The notes below the pieces were generated by a model. That model saw nothing but the letters and a program-made list of their open reading frames with translations. It ran no database searches and was not told where the DNA came from. 64,000 bases of DNA, taken from assembly GCA_963789075.1 (NCBI GenBank), contig CAWBJQ010000011.1, forward strand, positions 62,001-126,000. The letters run 5' to 3'. Shown piece by piece: positions 24,490 to 35,692 of the stretch (the first letter of the stretch is position 1; each line of letters begins with the position of its first letter). Origin of the DNA: DATATJ01 sp963789075. GTDB lineage: Bacteria > Acidobacteriota > Vicinamibacteria > Vicinamibacterales > CAVVIG01. Made by a program: the position numbers and the translations under genes.

Positions 24490-26563
24490 GCTCTTCTCCT
24501 TGCTTCCGAGGAGTCGCAAGGTGAATGCCAACCTTTGCCCATACGCGCAGCACCTCAGCTACGCTCCACGCCTGCGCGATGCACCCGCGCGCCGTGTACG
24601 GTGCTTCCGCGTCGAAGATCTCGCTCATCGATCCGATGCACGCCTCGTCGAGCAATGGGACAACGCTATCGAGCACGCCGCGTGCGACCGCTTCGTCGTC
24701 CGGAAACACCTTCAGCCAGGCGTCCACGAACGGCCCGACCAGCCACGCCCACACGGTGCCCTGGTGATAGGCGGCGTCGCGCGCCCGCAGGTCGCCGAAA
24801 TAGCGCGGCTTGTACTCGGGATCGCCTGGCGCGAGCGACCGGAGCCCGGCCGGCGTCAGCAACCGATCGCGCACGATGCGCGTCACCGGCGCCCAGCGCT
24901 CCCGAGCCAGCACGGGATGCGGCAGCGCGATGGCGAAGATCTGGTTCGGGCGGCACGCCGGATCGTCGCGGCCCTGCTCGGTGTCGACAACGTCGTACAG
25001 GTAACCGCCTTCGGCGTACCAGAAGCGCTGATTGAACGAACGCTGCGCCTGCTCCGCGCGCTCCCGATACTCCGACGCAACAGGATCCTTCTGCTCCCGG
25101 GCCCACGACTCCATCAACATGAGCGCGTTATACCAGAGCGCGTTGATCTCCACGGCCTTGCCGCGGCGCGGCGTAACGACCCAATCGTCGACCTTCGCGT
25201 CCATCCACGTCAGCTGATAGCCGTCCGCCCCCTGGGCGAGCAGTCCGTCGCGCGGATCGACGTGGATGCCGAACAGCGTGCCGCGCACGTGCCAGTCGAC
25301 GATGGTCTTGAGCGTCGGGTACAGCAGTGACAACGTCAGCCGATCGCCGGAGTACTCCATGTAGCGCGCGATCGCATGAAAGAACCACAGCGTCGCGTCG
25401 GCGGTGTGATAGAGCCCTTCCTTCTCGCCTTCCGGAAACATGTTCGGGATGAGCCCGTTGCGCACGTAATGTGCGAACGTGCGCAGGATATATCCCGCTT
25501 CCTGGTGCCGGCCGGTGACGAGCGTCAGCCCTTCCAGGCTAATCATCGTGTCGCGGCCCCAGTCGGTGAACCAGTGATAACCGGCGATCACCGTCCGCAC
25601 TTCGTCGCCATAGGCGTGGGAGCGGGCCGTTTCTTCGGTCCGGCCGGCCGGCGTGATGATGAACTGATCGGCGGCCAGTACCAGCTCTCCCGCCACGCCT
25701 TCCTGCGCGGCCGGCTCGGCCTGCGCGATGAGGCGCCGGCGTCGTCCGCGCTCCGCGTCAAAGGCATGATCGACATCGAGCACGCTCATCGTCTCGTAGC
25801 TTTCGGTCGACGCGACCAGCGCGGCCCGCTGCCCGGCCTGGATCGAGAGCGTGAAGTAGCCGGGACTCCAAAGATCGCCTCGGGATTGGTAGCCGCGGCT
25901 CTCTTCGACCGGGTACAGCACGTTGTCGATTTCCATGCCCTTCAACGTGAAGGTCGCCTCAGAGCCCGTGAGCTTGAGGCGTAACGACGGCACTGGACTG
26001 TCCTTCCACGCAATCTCGTACTTCGTGCCGACCGATCGGAATTCGTACGGCGCTCCCAGTGGCTCGCTCACAGGCGCTTCCTGTGCGCGGAAGTTCACCG
26101 ACGGACGCAGCGCGAGCTCGATGTGGTCAGCGCCCGCGATCAGCTCGTACATCACGTAAACCGTGTTCTGCATGTGCGGCATGAAGACGCGCTTTTCGAT
26201 CGCGATGCCCTCGACGTCGTAGCGCCAGACTGGCAGGCCCGCCTCGAGGCGGAACTCCGTGAGGTAGCCGAGCCCGTGCGCATCCGGGTGGTCGCCGGAG
26301 CGTTCACGGCCGCCGATCTCGAAGCGGCGGCCGTCGCTGCAGCGCAGCTGCTCCGCCACATGACTGAGCATCACGGTTCGGCCGAGCGGAGCCGACAGCG
26401 CCGCAATCAGCAGGCCGTGATAGCGCCGGGTCATCACGCCGGCCACGGTGCCGGAGGCGTAGCCGCCGAGTCCGTTGGCCACCACCCACTCGCGCGTGAT
26501 GAGTGCCTCGGCATCGGTCGGATCGGCGACCGGCCACGGTATCCGTCGAAGCGGTTCGCTCAT
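24473..26563 (-). CDS. Glycogen debranching enzyme (amylo-alpha-1,6-glucosidase, GH133-type)
   Basis: About 696 residues. The N-terminal GDE_N domain (REWVVANGLGGYASGTVAGV, RRYHGLLIAAL) and the (alpha/alpha)6 glucosidase domain (GYHWFTDWGRDTMISLEGLTL, NMFPEGEKEGLYHTADATLWF, YQLTWMDAK, YHQGTVWAWLVGPFVD) are both complete. It removes alpha-1,6 branches of glycogen. The start ATG 26563 (MSEPLRRIPW) lies 19 nt after the treZ stop; the longer frame to 26713 would be antisense-like. With TreZ it links glycogen breakdown to trehalose formation. Confidence 0.9.
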   Translation of the reverse strand: MSEPLRRIPWPVADPTDAEALITREWVVANGLGGYASGTVAGVMTRRYHGLLIAALSAPLGRTVMLSHVAEQLRCSDGRRFEIGGRERSGDHPDAHGLGYLTEFRLEAGLPVWRYDVEGIAIEKRVFMPHMQNTVYVMYELIAGADHIELALRPSVNFRAQEAPVSEPLGAPYEFRSVGTKYEIAWKDSPVPSLRLKLTGSEATFTLKGMEIDNVLYPVEESRGYQSRGDLWSPGYFTLSIQAGQRAALVASTESYETMSVLDVDHAFDAERGRRRRLIAQAEPAAQEGVAGELVLAADQFIITPAGRTEETARSHAYGDEVRTVIAGYHWFTDWGRDTMISLEGLTLVTGRHQEAGYILRTFAHYVRNGLIPNMFPEGEKEGLYHTADATLWFFHAIARYMEYSGDRLTLSLLYPTLKTIVDWHVRGTLFGIHVDPRDGLLAQGADGYQLTWMDAKVDDWVVTPRRGKAVEINALWYNALMLMESWAREQKDPVASEYRERAEQAQRSFNQRFWYAEGGYLYDVVDTEQGRDDPACRPNQIFAIALPHPVLARERWAPVTRIVRDRLLTPAGLRSLAPGDPEYKPRYFGDLRARDAAYHQGTVWAWLVGPFVDAWLKVFPDDEAVARGVLDSVVPLLDEACIGSMSEIFDAEAPYTARGCIAQAWSVAEVLRVWAKVGIHLATPRKQGEEHGKSR

Positions 26564-26582
26564 CGACAGGGGTTCGCCGGCC

Positions 26583-28526
26583 TCACGCCGTTCGGCGGCG
26601 TACGCCGCCCTCCAGGAGCGCCCGCCGCTCGGTCCCCTGCAGGACGACGGCACATTCGCCCGGGATGTGCCAGTCGCCGTCCGGCCAGAGCGACGGCGAG
26701 CCGCCGCCGCCATACGCCGCGCGCTCGCTCGACCAGCACAGATCCCAGTCGCGGCCCGGCGGGGGCGCCAGCAGCGGATCGGCGAACGACGTCCGGTGGA
26801 GATCGCGTCCGAGGTTGACGATCAGGACGCGATCGTCCACGTGATCTTCCGCGAAGAAGCGCAGCGCCAGGGCCGATGCGGCGAGCACGCTGCCGTCCAC
26901 GCCGCCGGCGCGCTGCAGCCTGAACGCGCCGTGCTCGCGCCGGAGCCGCAGCAGGTCCTGGTGCAGGGCATACGCCGCCGCATGCCGCTGGCGCTCGCCG
27001 AAATCGAGCTTGCAGCGCTCGAATGTCTGCAGCGAGCCAGGATCGGCCAGCTCCGCGTGCTCCTCGTAATCGGCGACGCTCGCAAACTGCCGCAGAAATT
27101 CCGCGCGGCCGTTCCGCACCGCCTGCGTGAGCTCTTCATCGAAGTCGACGAAGTACAGGAACGGCGCCGAGGAGGAAAACTCCTGGCCTTGAAAGAGCAG
27201 CGGCGTCGACGGTGCGAGGAGCGTGAGCGCCGTCATCGCCCGCCAGCGGCCGGGGCTGGTCAACTGATGCAGTCGGGCGCCGCGAGCCGAGTTCGCCACC
27301 TGATCGTGATTCTCGAGAAAGACGACGAACTGTGCCGGCCGCAGTCCCCACGCCGGCGCGCCGCGCGGCTGCCGCTGCCACGCGTAACGCTGTCCCTGAA
27401 ACAGGTAGCCGTACTTCACCGCCGAGATGAGCTCCTGCGGCGTGCCGTGCGTGTCGGAGTAGTAGGCCTCGGCACGGCTCGTCAACGCCACGACGGCGCT
27501 GTGATGAAAGTCGTCGTTCCAGAGCGCATCGAGCCCGTACCCGCCAGCGTCCACCGGCTTGACCAGCGTGGTGTCCTGGCGCTCGTTCTCGGCGACGAGC
27601 ACCACCGCGCGGTGCCCCGCTTTTTCGCGCACGCGCCGGCCGATGGCGGTGAGCACGTGCTCGGGCGAGGCATCGAAGATCTGCTGCGTCGCGTCCAGAC
27701 GCAGTCCATCGAGGTGGAATTCTTCGATCCAGTAGCCGGCGTTCGTGATGAACAGCTCCCGCACCGACTCCGAATCGTCGCCGTCGAAGTTGATCGCGTC
27801 GCCCCACTCGTTCTCGTACCTGGCACTGAAATAGGTGCGCGAGAATGCGCGAAGGTAATTGCCGACAGGCCCGAAATGGTTGTATACGACGTCGAGGATC
27901 ACCGCGAGACCGGAGGCGTGTGCGTGGTCCACGAAGCGGCGGAAGTCGTCCGGCCGGCCGTAGAGATGCGTCGGCGCGAAGAGATCGACCCCGTCGTACC
28001 CCCAGCCGCGGCGCCCCTCGAACTCGGCGACCGGCATCAGTTCGATCGTCGTCACCCCGATCCGCGCCAGCTCCGGCAGCTGACGCATGGCCGCGCTCCA
28101 CGTGCCCTCCTGCGTGAACGTGCCGACGTGCATCTCGTAGATCACCTGCCCTTCGAGCAGGAGGCCGCGCCACTCCTGGTCGCTCCACGTGAACGTCGAC
28201 GGATCGATCACCTCGGACGCGTCGTGCGGACCGTCCGGTTGAAAGCGAGAGGCTGGATCCGGATACAGCCTCTCCGCCTGATCTAAACGGAAGTGGTAGC
28301 GTGCGCCGGGGCCGACCTGCGCCGTACCGCTGAAATATCCGGCGGCCTCCGTATTCAGTCCGATCGTCGGTCCACCTTCGACCACCAGTTCGACGCGACT
28401 GGCGGCCGGCGCCCACACGCGGAACGCCGTCAGGCCGCTGCCCAGATAATCGGCGCCGATTGGATGCACGCGGTGCGACGCGGTCGACGACCGCGGGGAT
28501 GGTGAGGAAGCGACAGAGTCCGGCAT
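26583..28526 (-). CDS. treZ: Malto-oligosyltrehalose trehalohydrolase
   Basis: A 647-residue GH13 enzyme that releases trehalose from maltooligosyl-trehalose. The N-terminal E-set domain (GLTAFRVWAPAASRVELVVEGG) is followed by the TIM barrel: MHVGTFTQEGTW, VELMPVAEFEG-like block, DVVYNHFGPVGNY, nucleophile region DGLRLDATQQI, acid LVAENER and FLENHDQVAN. The partner TreY (maltooligosyltrehalose synthase) is not in this window. The glycogen-debranching gene follows after 19 nt, so both are probably one operon. The repeat at 28605-28700 lies just upstream. Confidence 0.92.
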   Translation of the reverse strand: MPDSVASSPSPRSSTASHRVHPIGADYLGSGLTAFRVWAPAASRVELVVEGGPTIGLNTEAAGYFSGTAQVGPGARYHFRLDQAERLYPDPASRFQPDGPHDASEVIDPSTFTWSDQEWRGLLLEGQVIYEMHVGTFTQEGTWSAAMRQLPELARIGVTTIELMPVAEFEGRRGWGYDGVDLFAPTHLYGRPDDFRRFVDHAHASGLAVILDVVYNHFGPVGNYLRAFSRTYFSARYENEWGDAINFDGDDSESVRELFITNAGYWIEEFHLDGLRLDATQQIFDASPEHVLTAIGRRVREKAGHRAVVLVAENERQDTTLVKPVDAGGYGLDALWNDDFHHSAVVALTSRAEAYYSDTHGTPQELISAVKYGYLFQGQRYAWQRQPRGAPAWGLRPAQFVVFLENHDQVANSARGARLHQLTSPGRWRAMTALTLLAPSTPLLFQGQEFSSSAPFLYFVDFDEELTQAVRNGRAEFLRQFASVADYEEHAELADPGSLQTFERCKLDFGERQRHAAAYALHQDLLRLRREHGAFRLQRAGGVDGSVLAASALALRFFAEDHVDDRVLIVNLGRDLHRTSFADPLLAPPPGRDWDLCWSSERAAYGGGGSPSLWPDGDWHIPGECAVVLQGTERRALLEGGVRRRTA

Positions 28527-28604
28527 GGATGTGGTGGAAGCGTGCAGGAATGGTGCCGATCAGTTGTTCAGCTTCGGGGCGATGCGTCCTATGTGATCAA
28601 ACTC

Positions 28605-28700
28605 TCCACCACGGAGGCCATGGAGGACATTGAGGAACAATCCAGTTCTTTGTCGGGTTTTGATGCTCCGTGTCCACCGTGTCCTCTGTGGCAGATGTTC
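28605..28700. repeat. Unit-repeat hairpin (CCACGGAGG / CCTCCGTGG type) upstream of treZ
   Basis: The left arm 28605-28639 (units ACCACGGAGG, CCATGGAGG, ACATTGAGG) faces the right arm 28665-28700 (CTCCGTGTC, CACCGTGTC, CTCTGTGGC). They are imperfect inverted copies around a 25-nt loop. The element fills the gap between the treZ start and the convergent end of the PBP gene. Confidence 0.75.
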
Positions 28701-28727
28701 TTGCTCAGATCCGAACATGCGACACAG

Positions 28728-30749
28728 TTATCTTTTGTGGAAGAGACCGGCGATCTTTCCGCCGAGGGACCGGATGAGCCCCGACAGGGCCCGCACGGCC
28801 TGTTGCTTGAGGCTGCCCTGATGAATCGGACAGAGCGCGGTCGGCTCTGTATCGCCATCCTTCAGATATTCGGTGTACACCGGGCAGCCGTCGACCGGCT
28901 TCAAGTACGACACGCTGCACAATTCGACGCTGCGGACGCCCGCCGGCACCGGGAACTCGCCAGCCGGACGCACGCGCGCGGTGCGCTTCATGAAGTCGGC
29001 CCAGATCGGCAGCGCGACGCGGGCACCGTAGGCCTCGCGGCCGATCGGCGCCGGCTGATCGAACCCGACCCACACGCCGGCAACCACCGAGCTCGAAAAG
29101 CCGACGAACCAGGCATCGCGATAGTCGTCGGTCGTGCCGGTCTTTCCGCCGATCGGACCGGGCACTCCGGCGTCGCGCGCCGCGCGCCCGGTGCCCCGCT
29201 CGACCACGTCGCGCAGCATGCTGACCATCTGGAACGCGACCGGCTCGCTGACGACCCGCTCCGCCTCCACTGTCATGATCGACCACCTCGACGCCGTCGG
29301 CATCGAAGACGCTGACGATGCCGCGCGGCCGCACGACTTGTCCGCCGCCGGGAAACATCGTGTACGCCGCGGTCAGATCGATCGGAGACACGAGTCCGGT
29401 TCCGAGGGCGAGCGATGCCACCTCGGGCAGACCATCGAGCCCGGCATCGCCAGCGACGTGCAGCACGGTGCGCACGCCGACGTGCTGCTGCAGATCCGCG
29501 GCGGCGGCGTTGTTCGATTCCATCAATGCCGCACGCAAGGTGATGCGCCTCGGGCTCCTCGCCATGCGCGTTGCGCGGCGTCCATTCGGGATTGTCCGGC
29601 GCCGAGATCGTCCGCAGATCCGACAGCACGGATACCGGCGAGTAGCCATGACTGAGCGCCGCCGCATACACCAGCGGCTTGAATGCGGATCCCGGCTGTC
29701 GTTTGCTTCGCGTCGCGCGATTGAACGTGCTCGTGCTGTAGTCGCGGCCGCCGACCATCGCGAGGAGATCGCCGGTGGCCGGATCGATGGCGACGAGCGC
29801 CGCTTCGAGCCCTGGCCGATTCAGGCGCAGCAGACCGGCCGCCACCGCGCGCTCGGCCGCGTCCTGAATCGACGGCACGAAGCCGGTGTGCACCTGCCAG
29901 TCGGGCGGATGATCGCCGCCGAACTCGCCGCGGAACTGCTGCCGCAGATATTCCTTGGCCCAGGCGGCCCGGCTGTCGCTCGGTTGCCGGAACGTCTGGA
30001 TGCGCGGCCGCGCACGCTTCGCCGCCTCTTCCTGCTGGCCGGTGATGAAGCCCTGCTCACGCATGCGCGCGAGCACGACATGGCTCCGCTCGATCGCGCC
30101 GTCGTAGTTCGACCAGGGCGACAGGGTGGACGGCGCGCGAATCAGGCCGGCCACCAGCGCGGCTTCCGGCAGCGTCAGCGTCTTCGCCGGCCGTCGGAAC
30201 ATGTGCTCGGACATCGTCTCGACGCCGTACACGCCGGCGCTGAGGTACACGCGATTCAGATAGAGCTCGAGGATCTGGGTCTTGGTCAGCTGCGCTTCGA
30301 TGAGCAGCGCGATGCCCGCTTCCTTGAGCTTTCGGCCGTAGGTGCGGACGTTCGAGAGAAACAGCGTGCGCGCCAGCTGCTGCGTGAGCGTGCTGCCGCC
30401 TTCGACCTTGCCGCCGCGCCGGACGTCCTGGACGATCGCGCGCCCGAGGCCGATGGGATCGATCCCCGGATGGAAATAGAAGCGGCGGTCTTCGATCGCG
30501 ACCACCGCGTGCTGGAGGTTGGGCGAGATATCCGCGAGCGCGCACGTCGTGCCGTTGTTCGTCGAGGCGGAACCACGGCTGTCCGTCGGCGCTGTAGAAC
30601 GTCGTGTCGCCGACCCCGCGCGTGAGCCGATGCACGGCGACGGCGTAGCGCGAGAGCCACCACGCCGACAGCGCGCCGATGGCGATGAACGCCGCCAGCA
30701 GCGCGGCAGCCGTCCAGTCCCAGAGTGTCCGCGGACGGAAGACCCTCAG
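28728..30749 (-). CDS. Class A penicillin-binding protein (PBP1A-like, frameshifted)
   Basis: A bifunctional peptidoglycan synthase. A membrane anchor (WTAAALLAAFIAIGALSAWWL) precedes the glycosyltransferase domain (VAIEDRRFYFHPGID, GGSTLTQQLARTLFL). The transpeptidase has all motifs: SxxK in PGSAFKP, SNN in MESNNAAAAD and KTG in GGKTGTTDDYRDAW. The frame breaks near 30527, 29560 and 29280; each fits one extra base. The start is set at a CTG (30749) with GGAGGA six nt upstream; it overlaps the terC stop as CTGA, in line with the 4-nt overlaps seen elsewhere. A miscalled ATG or GTG is possible. Confidence 0.88.
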
Positions 30750-31486
30750 GGTTGATCCTCCCCTCGCAGCAGATCAGCGCCCGCCTGCTCTTCGCGCGAC
30801 TGCGTGTGGTCCGCTGCAAATCGTGCGTAGATGTACGCGGCGCCGAAGATCAACACAATCAGTCCGAGCGAGAGCCATTTCGGAATCTCCAGGGCGATGT
30901 AGCCTTCGGTGTGCAGGTACTCGATCAACAGTTTGATCCCGACCCACGCGATGATGATGAACGCACCGTCCACGAGCGGCGGGTAGCGCTCGACAATCGA
31001 CAGCAGCTTGCCGATCACGAGCCGCATCATCGCGATGCCGAGCAGTCCGCCGGTCAGAATCACCCACGTCTTCGGCGACATGGCCACCGCGACGAGGATG
31101 GAATCGATCGCGAAGACGATATCGGTCAGCTCGACTTTCACGACGGTCGCCCAGAACGCAGACAGGCCGAACGCGGGCTTCGCCCGCGGCACCACGCGGC
31201 GCTGATCCGCGTCGCCGCCGCCGAAGAAGTGCTTGACGCTCAGATACAACAGGTACGCGGCGCCACCCAGCTTCACGAAGCCGAGCTTGATCAGAAACAC
31301 CGCGAGCAGAATCGCGGTCGTCCGGAACGCGAACGCGCCGACGATGCCGTAGCGCAGCGCCTTCTTCTGCTGGGGCTTCGGCAGCCCGAGCACGAGCACC
31401 GCGAGGACCATGGCATTGTCGGCACTGAGCAGCCCCTCGAGCGCGACGAGGAGCCCAATGGTGAGCAGATCGGAAGGCGTGATCAC
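30746..31486 (-). CDS. TerC family integral membrane protein
   Basis: A 246-residue protein with about seven helices. It shows the TerC acidic motifs: EGLLSADNAMVLAVLV near the N-terminus and VELTDIVFAIDSILVAVAM in the middle. TerC proteins are implicated in metal (manganese) efflux, or in metal loading of exported enzymes. The start is GTG at 31486. The stop overlaps the first codon of the downstream class A PBP gene by 4 nt, so the two are translationally coupled. Confidence 0.9.
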   Translation of the reverse strand: MITPSDLLTIGLLVALEGLLSADNAMVLAVLVLGLPKPQQKKALRYGIVGAFAFRTTAILLAVFLIKLGFVKLGGAAYLLYLSVKHFFGGGDADQRRVVPRAKPAFGLSAFWATVVKVELTDIVFAIDSILVAVAMSPKTWVILTGGLLGIAMMRLVIGKLLSIVERYPPLVDGAFIIIAWVGIKLLIEYLHTEGYIALEIPKWLSLGLIVLIFGAAYIYARFAADHTQSREEQAGADLLRGEDQP

Positions 31487-31512
31487 GGACCATCAGAATA
31501 CTACCGATGAAG

Positions 31513-31541
31513 TTGACACGACTCGTATCAATGCCTACACT
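31513..31541 (+). promoter_or_regulatory. Promoter of hspR-cbpA with HAIR-like dyad
   Basis: TTGACA (31513-31518) and TACACT (31536-31541) are spaced 17 nt apart. CTTG (31540-31543) and CAAG (31552-31555) form a dyad over the start point, a degenerate match to the HspR operator (CTTGAGT-N7-ACTCAAG). This suggests autoregulation by HspR. The predicted transcript start excludes the TTG at 31541 as start codon. Confidence 0.65.
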
Positions 31542-31558
31542 TGGATCAGCGCAAGCCC

Positions 31559-31897
31559 ATGGAAGACGACCTGTACTTCATCAGCATGGCGGCCCGCCTG
31601 CTCGGAATGCATCCGCAGACGCTCCGCAAGTACGAACGCCTCGGCCTCATTCAGCCGACGCGCACCATCGGCAGCATGCGGTTGTATTCGCGCGCGGAGC
31701 TCGATCGGCTGAAGGTGATCAAGCGGCTCGTCGACGACGGCGGGATCAATCTGGCGGGCGTGCAGCGGCTGCTGTCCATTGGCGAGGTGGTCCGGCGCAT
31801 GCGTCCGCTGACGCGCGACGATGCGTTCTCCCGCGACGCCCGGCGGCGTCTGGCGCATGAAGTGGACGAGCTCGTGAAGATGCTGGGACTCGATTAG
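31559..31897 (+). CDS. hspR: MerR-family heat-shock repressor HspR
   Basis: A 112-residue MerR-type regulator. The helix-turn-helix (YFISMAARLLGMHPQTLRKYERLGLI) and wing (RTIGSMRLYSRAELDRLKVIKRL) match HspR, as does its place directly before a DnaJ-type gene. HspR represses chaperone genes and is itself controlled by DnaK. ATG 31559 is chosen because the promoter places the transcript start after the alternative TTG at 31541. cbpA begins 3 nt after the stop, and clpB and ftsH follow, giving a proteostasis block. Confidence 0.88.
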   Translation: MEDDLYFISMAARLLGMHPQTLRKYERLGLIQPTRTIGSMRLYSRAELDRLKVIKRLVDDGGINLAGVQRLLSIGEVVRRMRPLTRDDAFSRDARRRLAHEVDELVKMLGLD

Positions 31898-31900
31898 ACC

Positions 31901-32896
31901 ATGGAATTCAAAGACTATTATTCGACGCTCGGCGTGGCCAAAACCGCCACGGACAAGGAGCTCAAGCAGGCCTACCGCAAGCTCGCGCGCAAGCATCATC
32001 CCGACGTCAACCCGAGCGACAAGTCGGCCGAGACGCGGTTCAAGGAGATCAACGAGGCATACGAAGTGCTCGGCGATCCCGTCAAGCGGAAGAAGTACGA
32101 CGAGCTGGGTTCGAACTGGCGGCAGTACGAACAGGCCGGCGCGGGCGCCGGGTTCGATCCGCGCCAGGCCGGCGGCGCCTACGGCGCCCCGTTCGGCGGC
32201 GGGCAGCCCGGCGGCTACCGCACGATGACCGAAGAGGAGATGCACGAGATCTTCGGAGACGACAGCCCGTTCTCCGATTTCTTTCAGACCTTCTTCGGCG
32301 GCGCGCGGCCGGGAGCGGCGGGCGGCGCGGAGTCGGGTGGCCCGCGCGGACGTGGCCGGGCGCGGCCGGGTCGCGACGTCGAACAGGAGCTGGAGCTCGG
32401 CCTCGAGGACGCCTATCACGGCGCCATGCGCCGTTTTTCAATCGACTACGACGGCCAGGCGCGGACAGTCGATGTCCGCATCCCGGCGGGCGTGACCGAC
32501 GGGTCCCGGGTGCGCGTGGCTGGCGAAGGCGAGCACGGCACCGGTGGCGCGAAGTCTGGCGATTTGTACCTGCGGATCCGTCTGGCGCCGCATCCGAAGT
32601 TCGAGCGCAAGGGCAAGGACCTCTACGTCCGCGCGCCGATTCCGCTGACGACAGCGGTGCTCGGCGGTGAAGCGGAGGTGACGACGCTCGGCGGCAAGTC
32701 GCTGCGCCTGAAGATTCCGCCGACAACCCAGAACGGACAGGTCTTCCGCCTGAAGGGCCATGGCATGCCCACCGCAGGCAAACCTGACCAGCGCGGCGAT
32801 CTGTATGCCACCGCAGAGGTACAGCTGCCCCGCGAACTGAGCCCCGAGATGCGGACGCACTTCGAGGCGCTGAAGAAATTGGAGACACAGTCGTAG
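31901..32896 (+). CDS. cbpA: DnaJ C-terminal / CbpA-type co-chaperone
   Basis: A 331-residue J-domain protein. The J domain (about 4-70) has the HPD triad at 33-35. A Gly-rich region follows (about 80-150), then the two beta-sandwich substrate-binding domains (GRDVEQELELGLEDAYHGA through KLETQS). The cysteine-rich zinc finger of true DnaJ is absent, so this is the CbpA/DnaJ-C class. It activates DnaK ATPase and delivers clients. Directly downstream of hspR (3-nt gap), the usual partner arrangement. Confidence 0.9.
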   Translation: MEFKDYYSTLGVAKTATDKELKQAYRKLARKHHPDVNPSDKSAETRFKEINEAYEVLGDPVKRKKYDELGSNWRQYEQAGAGAGFDPRQAGGAYGAPFGGGQPGGYRTMTEEEMHEIFGDDSPFSDFFQTFFGGARPGAAGGAESGGPRGRGRARPGRDVEQELELGLEDAYHGAMRRFSIDYDGQARTVDVRIPAGVTDGSRVRVAGEGEHGTGGAKSGDLYLRIRLAPHPKFERKGKDLYVRAPIPLTTAVLGGEAEVTTLGGKSLRLKIPPTTQNGQVFRLKGHGMPTAGKPDQRGDLYATAEVQLPRELSPEMRTHFEALKKLETQS

Positions 32897-32946
32897 CGCG
32901 GGTCTTTAGACCCGCCCGCAAGCAGGACTGAAGTCCTGCGCTACGG
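32896..32946. repeat. REP-like element with swapped but complementary arms
   Basis: TAGCGCGGGTCTTTAGACCC at 32896-32915 is a self-complementary arm centred on CTTTAG. GCAGGACTGAAGTCCTGC (32926-32943) is a second one centred on CTGAAG (the reverse of CTTCAG), and GCGCTAC closes the element. The end motif matches the 4.6 and 37.6 kb elements, but the arm sequences differ while staying paired. Confidence 0.75.
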
Positions 32947-33020
32947 GACACAGAGGCCATTCGCGTACAAAGACTTTTCTCCGTGTCCCCCGCGACCTCC
33001 GTGGTGGAGGGCTTATCCTG
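32947..33020. repeat. Unit-repeat hairpin in the clpB leader
   Basis: GGGACACAGAGGCCATT (32946-32962) faces CTCCGTGTCCCCCGCGACCT and CCGTGGTGGAG (about 32980-33009). It ends about 40 nt before the clpB ATG, so the right arm lies in its 5' leader. Confidence 0.65.
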
Positions 33021-33051
33021 GCAAGTCGATCATTTGGCGTCGAGAACCGAT

Positions 33052-35679
<2,628 letters not shown>

Positions 35680-35692
35680 TAAGCAGAGCAGC

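Noticed and set aside
26475..28286. 603-residue plus-strand frame opposite treZ
   Set aside because: Antisense shadow; treZ shows complete family motifs.
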